A stretch of DNA of 6,065 nt from Trueperella sp. (GTDB lineage: Bacteria > Actinomycetota > Actinomycetes > Actinomycetales > Actinomycetaceae): assembly GCA_012727825.1 (NCBI GenBank), contig JAAYGH010000151.1, positions 1 through 6,065 of the forward strand, in the 5' to 3' direction. The notes under the pieces were generated by a model. That model was not told where the DNA came from and ran no database searches. It worked only from the letters and a program-made list of their open reading frames with translations. Both the position numbers and the translations under genes were made by a program. Below are positions 1-5,224 of this stretch, piece after piece; position 1 is the stretch's first letter, and each line of letters opens with the position of its first letter.

Positions 1-1418
1 GCTCCGCTCTGCTCGTCTTTGCTATGGGCCCACTTGCAACCCCGTTCATGCTTCTTGGACGAGTTCTGCAAGGTCTGTCGACCGCGATGATCATGCCGTC
101 CACCATGGCTCTCGTGAAAACCTACTGGGACGGCGAAGCACGTCAACGCGCCGTGTCCATGTGGTCGATCGGTTCGTGGGGCGGCTCGGGCTTTGCCGCA
201 CTGTTCGGCGGTATCATCTCGCAGCAGATCAATTGGCGCTGGATCTTCATCATCAACATCATCGTCTCCATCCTTGCGATGCTCCTCATTTGGGGCACCC
301 CGGAGTCGAAGGTGCCTCAGAAGGGTCCGAAGAAGGCTTTCGATTGGCCTGGTCTGATCGTCTTCCTCATCACCCTGCTCTCGTTGATGGTGGCACTGAT
401 CTTCGGTGCAAATATGCCTCCGGTCAACGACGCCGGAGACCCGATGGGCTGGACGTCACCGATCACGCTCACGCTCGCCGCCGTCGCGGTGATCGGCATG
501 GTCATATTCGTGCGTATCGAACAGAAAGCGGCCAACCCGTTCATCGACTTCGGCCTGTTCAAGAACACCACCTTTACCGGTGCGACGATCTCGAACTTCC
601 TGGCGAACGCAACGATTGGTCTTCTCAACGTCTCCCAGCTCGTGCTCATTGGCGCGCGCGTCGAGGGACAAGACGGCTATCTTGGCACCCAGGGTGCAGG
701 TCTGCTGACACTCAGTTACGGCATCATGATCGTGACCTTTATCCGCTTCGGTGAGAAACTGCTCCAGCGCTTCGGTCCTCGTAAGCCGATGATCTGGGGA
801 ATGCTGATCGTAATTTTGTCATCCCTGTTCCTCGTCCCGACCTTCGTGTACCTCGATACCTACAAGATTTTGGCGATTATCGCGTACGGTCTGTTCGGTC
901 TTGGTCTCGCGTTCTATGCGACCCCATCCACGGATGCTGCCCTCTCGAACCTCCCTGCTGATCAGGCTGGAGCCGGTTCGGGTATCTACAAGATGGCATC
1001 CTCACTTGGTGGTGCGCTCGGCCTCGCAATTTCGCTGGCCGTGTTCAACGCACTGAAGGCTGGCGAGCCGATGGCTGTTGGAGTCGAGTACGTCGGTGTT
1101 CAAGACAACGTCTCGCTCCGCTTCGCTGGCATGGTCGTCATGATCATCAACGCAGTGATGGCCCTTGCCGCAATCCTTTCGATCGTTCTCACGGTTCCGA
1201 AGGGTGGCGGAAACCGCGACGGTGGCCAGATTGCCGAGTCCGCAGCGCCGGCACCTCAGCCAACCCTTGACGAGTCACAGGCGTTGATCATCAATCGCCT
1301 GTCCCAGCTCCCGCTCAAGGATCTACAGAGGATCGAGAAGCAACTCATGGTCAATGAACTTGCTGAGATGGATGAATCCGTCTTGCGCAGACTCGTTGAA
1401 ACCAAAAGAAAAGAGTAA
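1..1418 (+). CDS. DHA2-type (14-TM) MFS drug exporter, 5' end missing
   Basis: This is an integral membrane proton-coupled exporter of the major facilitator superfamily, most like the EmrB/QacA (DHA2) group that pumps drugs or other small molecules out of the cell. The frame is open to the left edge (first full codon at base 3), so the true start and roughly the first 90-100 residues lie outside. Numbering from the Met at base 24, residues 9-30 (LLGRVLQGLSTA, then MPSTMAL) match the conserved helix-4 region. Residues 42-66 (SIGSWGGSGFAALFGG) match the glycine-rich antiporter motif C of helix 5. WRWIFIIN at 71-78 is the classic entry to helix 6. Further hydrophobic helices follow at about 110-128, 148-164, 225-240, 256-275, 282-300, 328-342 and 369-391. 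After the last helix there is a polar cytoplasmic tail of about 70 residues, with a Pro/Ala-rich linker and a charged predicted helix (421-464), longer than usual for the family. The substrate cannot be deduced. The gene ends 24 bases before a strong hairpin. Confidence 0.9.
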   Translation, partial: SALLVFAMGPLATPFMLLGRVLQGLSTAMIMPSTMALVKTYWDGEARQRAVSMWSIGSWGGSGFAALFGGIISQQINWRWIFIINIIVSILAMLLIWGTPESKVPQKGPKKAFDWPGLIVFLITLLSLMVALIFGANMPPVNDAGDPMGWTSPITLTLAAVAVIGMVIFVRIEQKAANPFIDFGLFKNTTFTGATISNFLANATIGLLNVSQLVLIGARVEGQDGYLGTQGAGLLTLSYGIMIVTFIRFGEKLLQRFGPRKPMIWGMLIVILSSLFLVPTFVYLDTYKILAIIAYGLFGLGLAFYATPSTDAALSNLPADQAGAGSGIYKMASSLGGALGLAISLAVFNALKAGEPMAVGVEYVGVQDNVSLRFAGMVVMIINAVMALAAILSIVLTVPKGGGNRDGGQIAESAAPAPQPTLDESQALIINRLSQLPLKDLQRIEKQLMVNELAEMDESVLRRLVETKRKE

Positions 1419-1433
1419 CGCTAAGGCGTAACT

Positions 1434-1495
1434 CCACCAACTGATGTGGCCCGCAGAACCGTCTGGTTCTGCGGGCCACATCTTTGACTTGGTGG
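1434..1495. terminator. Strong hairpin terminator between convergent genes
   Basis: Bases 1443-1460 (GATGTGGCCCGCAGAACC) and 1465-1482 form a perfect 18-bp inverted repeat with a 4-base GTCT loop. The outer sequences CCACCAA (1434-1440) and TTGGTGG (1489-1495) also pair, across a small asymmetric internal loop. The hairpin starts 24 bases after the exporter stop codon and is followed on the plus strand by TTTGACTT, a short interrupted T tract. Because the next gene runs toward it from the right, it could stop transcription from both sides. The stem is clear; two-way activity is inferred. Confidence 0.85.
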
Positions 1496-1524
1496 CGATA
1501 TGCCGCCTGGAGCATATGCACACA

Positions 1525-1583
1525 GGTTCGCCCACCCCACGCGCTCGCGGAGGTTCACCCACCCCAGAGGTTCGTCCACCCCA
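1525..1583. repeat. Three copies of a 15-bp C-rich repeat GGTTCRYCCACCCCA
   Basis: Near-identical copies sit at 1525-1539 (GGTTCGCCCACCCCA), 1552-1566 (GGTTCACCCACCCCA) and 1569-1583 (GGTTCGTCCACCCCA). They differ only at positions 6-7. Start-to-start distances are 27 and 17 bases, so this is an interspersed cluster and not a strict tandem or CRISPR-like array. The cluster lies between the exporter terminator and the dyad repeat at 1586-1660. The function is unknown; it may be a dispersed intergenic repeat family or a protein-binding cluster. Confidence 0.75.
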
Positions 1584-1585
1584 CA

Positions 1586-1660
1586 TGCAAACGCGAGGAG
1601 TTTTGGTCACACGCGAGGAGTACTTCCCCTCGCGTTTAACCAGAAGTCCTCGCACATGCG
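1586..1660. repeat. Composite dyad made of four ~20-bp ACGCGAGG units
   Basis: Two direct copies of ACGCGAGGAGT lie at 1591-1601 and 1611-1621, exactly 20 bp apart. Two inverted copies of the core, CCTCGCGT and CCTCGCAC, lie at 1628-1635 and 1648-1655, also 20 bp apart. All four share one symmetry axis at base 1623. Arm 1593-1618 aligns with the reverse complement of 1628-1653 at 22 of 26 positions, leaving a 9-base loop, and TGC/GCA pairing continues farther out. The inner 8-bp stem (1611-1618 with 1628-1635) is perfect. TGGT tracts separate the units. It could be a mobile-derived or BOX/REP-like hairpin, a second terminator for the convergent genes, or a binding site. No coding function is suggested. 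Confidence 0.75.
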
Positions 1661-1702
1661 ACCAGACACCTAGGGATGGACACCGGTCGCAGCGAAACAG
1701 CA

Positions 1703-2830
1703 CTACTTGGCGAGGTCACCGCGAAGCACGGTGAACTTCGGATTGCGGGCAACTTGGCGCACCCTCACGAACCTCGCCTCAACCTCGGGCCGATAGCGCA
1801 GGTGGTTGTTGTGCACCATGTACAGGCGTCCGCCGGGGCGAAGCAACCGGCGGGCGGCGTCGAGCAACCCTTGGACGAGGGTTGCGTCGATGGCCGTGCC
1901 ATCATGGAATGGCGGATTGAGAAGCACCACGTCGGCGCTGCCTTCCTCCTCGTCACCCGCAGCGTCGTCCCACGTCACCCGAGCACGTCCGGCTTCCACA
2001 AATTCGCGAAGAGTCAACGACGCCGACACCACCGCATCCGCGTGTGAATCAGTTGCCACCACCGTGGCATCCGGTAGAGCATCGAGAATCGCGAGCGCCA
2101 CGGACCCGTTGCCGCAACCGAGGTCAACCACCTCAAGATCGGTACGCTCCCGTTCCGCTGGCCGCTCCCACGAATCCCATGAGGTCGCCGCATCCCGGCG
2201 GGCCTGGATTTCCGAGATCAGCTCCTTGATCGCCTCCACGGCAAGGAACTGGCCGCCGGGATCCTCGTCGGCGCCACTGAACACCCCGCCGACGCCAAAC
2301 AGCGGCCCGGCCTCGGTGTTGCCCACAGCCGGGGCATAGGTGCGCCCCGTCGGCTCGCCACGGGCGATAAGTGCGCGGAACTTGCCTCGCCCACGGCTAG
2401 CGCGCACATCCGAGAAGTAGTCTGCCAGCGTGGCGTTATGCCCACGATCCATATGCTTATTGTTCGCACCAATCACAAGCACGCCGCCCCGCGCCGCAAC
2501 TGCGGCAGCGATGTAGGCCGTCTCCTCGAGCGACTTCGGTACCTGACCGATCACGAGATCAAGAGGTTCAGCGAGGAACTCCCCCACGTGCAATGGGCCA
2601 TCTACTCCCGCGACGCGCACAAGCCCAGGAGCGTCGCCAATAATCTGCTTGGCGGTACGAGCCTGATCGATTGTGCGCGAGCCGAGCAAGACGGCGTCGA
2701 GGCCTTCCCACCCAAGAACGGAACGCAGCAAGTCGCCCGACGGGTCGTCAAGCACGGCAACTCGCCGAGGCGTAGCCACTTCGGTAAGCGCAACATCAAG
2801 AATCAGTTCATCAAGTGTAGAAATATTCAT
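1703..2830 (-). CDS. RsmC/RlmG-like rRNA guanine-N2 methyltransferase
   Basis: This is a predicted cytosolic class I S-adenosylmethionine methyltransferase, 375 residues. Its layout matches the two-domain RsmC/RlmG enzymes, which make N2-methylguanosine in 16S or 23S rRNA. Residues 1-165 form the degenerate N-terminal Rossmann-like domain, with the family-like stretches VPKSLEET (97-104) and GANNKHM (121-127). A linker has VGGVFSGADEDPGGQ at 180-194. The catalytic MTS domain carries SAM motif I VVDLGCGNG (234-242), the acidic motif II ending ATD (259-261), and the active-site NPPF (305-308), which is diagnostic for methylation of exocyclic guanine amino groups. LLRPGGRLYMVHN (329-341) is the usual post-motif strand. 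I chose the ATG at 2830 over the upstream ATG at 2863: it has GAGGA 7 bases before it and lies 2 bases after the reductase stop, whereas the longer start has no ribosome site and overlaps that gene. Whether the target is 16S G1207 or 23S G1835 cannot be decided. Confidence 0.88.
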   Translation of the reverse strand: MNISTLDELILDVALTEVATPRRVAVLDDPSGDLLRSVLGWEGLDAVLLGSRTIDQARTAKQIIGDAPGLVRVAGVDGPLHVGEFLAEPLDLVIGQVPKSLEETAYIAAAVAARGGVLVIGANNKHMDRGHNATLADYFSDVRASRGRGKFRALIARGEPTGRTYAPAVGNTEAGPLFGVGGVFSGADEDPGGQFLAVEAIKELISEIQARRDAATSWDSWERPAERERTDLEVVDLGCGNGSVALAILDALPDATVVATDSHADAVVSASLTLREFVEAGRARVTWDDAAGDEEEGSADVVLLNPPFHDGTAIDATLVQGLLDAARRLLRPGGRLYMVHNNHLRYRPEVEARFVRVRQVARNPKFTVLRGDLAK

Positions 2831-2832
2831 GT

Positions 2833-3909
2833 TTACATCCTCGATTGGGTGGCGTTCCACCATGTATTGATACCGGATTCCACAGCGTGCTCGTCGATTC
2901 GTGCAAGCTCATCGGCAGTGAACTCCATGTTGTCGAGCGCCCCGAGCGAATCGGCCAGCTGTTTCACAGACGAGGCGCCCACGAGCGCGGTCGTCACGGT
3001 ATTGGCTCCTTGGTCACGCAAAATCCAGGCGATGGCCATCTGGGCGAGCGTCTGGTCGCGCTCTCCCGCGATATTATTCAGCGCACGCACGTGATCGAGC
3101 GTCTCGTCGGTAAAGTATGTCGACGCCACCTTACCCCTATCGAGTCGACTTCCCTTGGGAACGCCGTTTAAATATTTGTTGGTCAGCATGCCCTGGGCAA
3201 GCGGTGAAAAAGCGATGACGCCCATGCCCTCGTCCGCGGCCGTGTGAAGGAGCGACGGCTCACCTTCTTCGACCCACCTGTTAAGCATCGAGTACGAAGG
3301 CTGATGAATCACGAGCGGCGTGCCGAGCTCGCGCATAATCGCCTGAGCATCGGCCGCGGCGGTCGCCGAATAGGACGAGATGCCCGCGTACCGGGCCTTT
3401 CCGGACCGAACGGCGTCGTGAAGCGCCAGCATGGACTCTTCGAGCGGAACCTCGGGGTCCGGGCGGTGGTGATAAAAGATATCGACGTAATCCATGCCGA
3501 GGCGCTGGAGTGATTCGTCAAGCGAGTTCAGCAGATAGCCACGCGAGCCACCGAATCCTGTTGGACCAGGCCACATCGCCATGCCGGCCTTCGTAGAAAT
3601 CACGAGCTCGTGGCGGTGCGCCTTCAGATCTTTGTTCACGATCCGCCCGACGTTCTCCTCGGTGGAGCCAGGGGGCGGTCCATAATTGTTGGCAATATCG
3701 AAATGAATCACGCCACGGTCGAACGCGTAGCGGATGATGTCGCGCTGAGTCTGAAACGGCGTATCGTCGCCAAAGTTGTGCCACGTGCCGAGTGCGATCC
3801 GAGGCAGGTGAAGGCCGGAGCGTCCGGAGCGCACGATGGGCACGTCGTCGTACCTAGATTCAGCGGGATTCCAAAAATCGTCGGTGGGCTGGAAGTTCGT
3901 AGGTTTCAT
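2833..3909 (-). CDS. Aldo-keto reductase, YghZ / L-glyceraldehyde-3-phosphate reductase type
   Basis: This is a 358-residue NAD(P)H-dependent oxidoreductase of the aldo-keto reductase superfamily, cytosolic, with a TIM-barrel fold. E. coli YghZ (AKR14), the closest well-known type, reduces L-glyceraldehyde 3-phosphate and methylglyoxal. The catalytic tetrad is visible: Asp71 and Tyr76 in FDIANNYGP, Lys107 in STKAG, and His148 in FYHHR. The subgroup signature is strong: GTWHNFGDD (41-49), NNYGPPPGSTEENVGRI (74-90), then MWPGPTGFGGSRGYLLNSLD (112-131). FSPLAQGMLTNKYL (234-247) and GASSVKQLADSLGAL (311-325) form the C-terminal cofactor-binding part. Length is normal for the type. It is the first gene of a two-gene operon with the methyltransferase and is divergent from the quinone reductase 74 bp away. 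No Shine-Dalgarno precedes the ATG, so a leaderless mRNA is possible. The family is sure; the physiological substrate is inferred. Confidence 0.9.
   Translation of the reverse strand: MKPTNFQPTDDFWNPAESRYDDVPIVRSGRSGLHLPRIALGTWHNFGDDTPFQTQRDIIRYAFDRGVIHFDIANNYGPPPGSTEENVGRIVNKDLKAHRHELVISTKAGMAMWPGPTGFGGSRGYLLNSLDESLQRLGMDYVDIFYHHRPDPEVPLEESMLALHDAVRSGKARYAGISSYSATAAADAQAIMRELGTPLVIHQPSYSMLNRWVEEGEPSLLHTAADEGMGVIAFSPLAQGMLTNKYLNGVPKGSRLDRGKVASTYFTDETLDHVRALNNIAGERDQTLAQMAIAWILRDQGANTVTTALVGASSVKQLADSLGALDNMEFTADELARIDEHAVESGINTWWNATQSRM
2838..2842 (-). promoter_or_regulatory. Ribosome binding site inside the reductase 3' end
   Basis: On the minus strand GAGGA lies in the last sense codons of the aldo-keto reductase and 7 bases before the ATG at 2830. 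The stop TAA (2833-2835) and the next ATG are separated by AC only. This arrangement supports translational coupling and fixes the methyltransferase start. Confidence 0.75.
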
Positions 3910-3915
3910 ACGTGC

Positions 3916-3921
3916 ATTGTT
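3916..3921 (-). promoter_or_regulatory. Possible -10 box for the aldo-keto reductase operon
   Basis: On the minus strand AACAAT lies 6 bases before the ATG at 3909, where a leaderless transcript would start. There is no Shine-Dalgarno in the gap. No convincing -35 hexamer is seen 16-18 bases farther up, so this is tentative. Confidence 0.35.
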
Positions 3922-3934
3922 TCACGACGACGAT

Positions 3935-3963
3935 CGGGCGACGCCCGTTGACACCCACGGGCG
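3935..3963. promoter_or_regulatory. Candidate operator: overlapping CGGGCG dyads at the divergent promoter
   Basis: CGGGCG (3935-3940), a central A, and CGCCCG (3942-3947) make a perfect 13-bp palindrome touching the -35 box. The same CGCCCGT (3942-3948) forms a second inverted repeat with ACGGGCG (3957-3963), 8 bases apart and spanning TTGACA. Three half-sites thus cover the plus-strand -35 and lie upstream of the minus-strand gene, where a shared regulator of both genes would be expected. No regulator gene is in the window. Chance in GC-rich DNA is possible. Confidence 0.45.
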
Positions 3964-3977
3964 AAAACACATACCCT
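3948..3977 (+). promoter_or_regulatory. Promoter of the quinone reductase gene, apparently leaderless
   Basis: A perfect -35 TTGACA (3948-3953), an 18-bp spacer and a -10 TACCCT (3972-3977, matching the actinobacterial TANNNT pattern) are followed by 6 bases and then the ATG at 3984. Transcription would start at or next to the A of that ATG. No purine-rich ribosome site exists in 3954-3983, which agrees with a leaderless message. Confidence 0.7.
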
Positions 3978-3983
3978 AGCGAC

Positions 3984-5033
3984 ATGGAGACAATTGAACG
4001 TTCAACTAATAATTCCAATAACGGCACGTACGTCGATGGCGACAAGCCCTACGAACGCGACATGCGATACGTGACCACCCGCATCACCGCGGATGGCCGC
4101 GATGGCTTCGCGCCTGAGGCCGGGCGTTACCACCTCGTGGCCGCCCGCGCTTGCCCATGGGCAAACCGCACTCTCATTGTCCGCCGACTTCTCGGCCTCG
4201 AGGACGCCCTCTCCATCGGCCTGCCCGGCCCAACTCACGACAAAAACTCGTGGACCTTCGACCTGGACGACGGCGGCAAGGATCCAGTCCTCGGATACGA
4301 GCGACTCCAGGAAGCGTACTTCGCCCTCGATCCCGAATACCCGCTCGGCATCACAGTGCCGGCAATCGTGGATATCACCACCGGCAAACTCGTGACCAAC
4401 GACTTCGACCAAATCACCCGCGACCTTTACTCCGAGTGGACCGAATTCCACCGCGAGGGTGCACCGAACCTCTGGCCCGAAGATCAGCGTGAGGACATGG
4501 AAGCTGTGATGAAGCGCGTGTTCACCGAGGTCAACAACGGCGTGTACCGCTGTGGTTTCGCTGGCTCGCAGGAGCACTACCAGGAAGCTTATGACCGCCT
4601 GTGGACGGCGATGGACTGGCTCGAGGAGCGCATTGCCGACCGGCGATACCTCATGGGCGATCACATAACCGAAGCCGACGTCCGCCTATTCACCACACTC
4701 GTCCGCTTCGACGCGGCCTACCACGGCCACTTCAAGACCAACCGAAACAAGCTCACTGACATGCCGGTGCTGTGGGCATACGCGCGCGACCTGTTCCAGA
4801 CTCCCGGATTCGGCGACACCGTCGACTTCCAGCAGATCAAGGAGCACTATTACATCGTGCACACGGACATTAACCCCACGCAGATCGTGCCGGCTGGTCC
4901 ATCGCTCGAGGGCTGGCTCACTCCGCACGGGCGCGAGTCACTCTCGGACAACCCATGGGGAGAGGGAACTGCTCCCGACCCGGTTCGCGATGGCGAAGAA
5001 GTCCAGAGGGGGCACAACCCACTCGTGTCCTAA
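3984..5033 (+). CDS. Glutathionyl-hydroquinone reductase family thiol transferase (ECM4/YqjG/PcpF-like)
   Basis: This is a 349-residue cytosolic enzyme of the Xi-class/omega-like glutathione transferase group. Known members (PcpF, YqjG, Ecm4) use a catalytic cysteine to remove a thiol adduct from hydroquinones, restoring quinone-derived compounds. The N-terminal thioredoxin-like domain has the nucleophile Cys57 in ARACPWANR and the cis-proline strand TVPAIVD (124-130). The helical C-terminal domain carries family hallmarks: NNGVYRCGFAGSQEHY (184-199), YLMGDHITEADVRLF (222-236), RFDAAYHGHFKTN (241-253) and IKEHYYIVHTDINPTQIVP (285-303), followed by a polar tail. The family motif NESS-I after the cis-Pro strand is here NDFDQI (139-144). 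This removes the Ser that normally grips the glutathione gamma-glutamyl group and suggests another thiol, such as mycothiol. The frame is open upstream to a GTG at 3912, but the promoter ends at 3977, so the ATG at 3984 is preferred. It is divergent from the aldo-keto reductase. Confidence 0.9.
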   Translation: METIERSTNNSNNGTYVDGDKPYERDMRYVTTRITADGRDGFAPEAGRYHLVAARACPWANRTLIVRRLLGLEDALSIGLPGPTHDKNSWTFDLDDGGKDPVLGYERLQEAYFALDPEYPLGITVPAIVDITTGKLVTNDFDQITRDLYSEWTEFHREGAPNLWPEDQREDMEAVMKRVFTEVNNGVYRCGFAGSQEHYQEAYDRLWTAMDWLEERIADRRYLMGDHITEADVRLFTTLVRFDAAYHGHFKTNRNKLTDMPVLWAYARDLFQTPGFGDTVDFQQIKEHYYIVHTDINPTQIVPAGPSLEGWLTPHGRESLSDNPWGEGTAPDPVRDGEEVQRGHNPLVS

Positions 5034-5056
5034 TCCGACACCAGACCATTCGCCGT

Positions 5057-5083
5057 GTGAGGACCGCCCGGCGCGGTCCTCAC
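5057..5083 (+). terminator. Hairpin terminator after the quinone reductase
   Basis: GTGAGGACCGC (5057-5067) and GCGGTCCTCAC (5073-5083) form a perfect 11-bp stem with loop CCGGC, starting 24 bases after the stop codon. Only TT follows, so this is a T-poor actinobacterial-style terminator. It separates the reductase from the AI-2E family gene. Confidence 0.75.
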
Positions 5084-5185
5084 TTCGAGGGCATGCCGAC
5101 CCGGATGCCGACGACATCAGCGCCCAGCAACGGCCGCGATTTGGGGTCTAGAAGAATATGCGTGCGTAGCCAGCGTCAAGTGCGG

Positions 5186-5191
5186 TACTCT
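5186..5191 (+). promoter_or_regulatory. Possible -10 box for the AI-2E family gene
   Basis: TACTCT fits the TANNNT pattern and lies 33 bases before the ATG at 5225, leaving a leader of about 27 bases with room for the ribosome site. No good -35 is visible at 16-18 bases upstream (the sequence there is near GTGCGTA). It is supported mainly by position between a terminator and a gene. Confidence 0.35.
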
Positions 5192-5214
5192 CATCGGATT
5201 CAACAAACGACGGC

Positions 5215-5218
5215 GGAG
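5215..5218 (+). promoter_or_regulatory. Ribosome binding site fixing the AI-2E family gene start
   Basis: GGAG (in GGCGGAGTAAGCG) ends 6 bases before the ATG at 5225. It is the only well-placed Shine-Dalgarno for this reading frame and decides the start. Confidence 0.75.
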
Positions 5219-5224
5219 TAAGCG

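Noticed and set aside
1525..1660. CRISPR array
   Set aside because: The units are too short and diverged, two are inverted relative to the others, spacers are not of uniform unique type, and no cas genes are present.
1323..1734. Open frames on both strands through the intergenic repeats (1323-1703 minus, 1444-1734 plus)
   Set aside because: They translate the terminator stem and the repeats and overlap the exporter 3' end or the methyltransferase 3' end. The sequence is low in complexity, with no supporting ribosome site.
2831..2863. Upstream ATG at 2863 for the methyltransferase
   Set aside because: It would overlap the reductase coding end, has no ribosome site, and adds residues that merely translate the reductase 3' end in another frame.
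2438..3094. Plus-strand 218-codon open frame across the methyltransferase and reductase genes
   Set aside because: It lies antisense to two well-recognised genes and crosses their junction. It has no family-like motifs, and such frames are common opposite GC-rich genes.
3912..3983. Upstream GTG start adding 24 residues to the quinone reductase
   Set aside because: The -35 and -10 elements and the inferred transcription start lie inside this stretch, and the added residues have no family similarity.
4002..4664. Minus-strand 220-codon open frame opposite the quinone reductase
   Set aside because: It is antisense to a strongly supported gene and shows no recognisable domain.
5093..5112. Short direct repeat ATGCCGAC twice (5093-5100 and 5105-5112)
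   Set aside because: Two 8-mers 12 bp apart in GC-rich DNA can occur by chance, with no further copies or positional meaning.
4955..5221. Small plus-strand open frame ending just before the AI-2E family gene
   Set aside because: It overlaps the quinone reductase end in another frame, runs through the terminator stem, is Arg-rich, and lacks any ribosome site.
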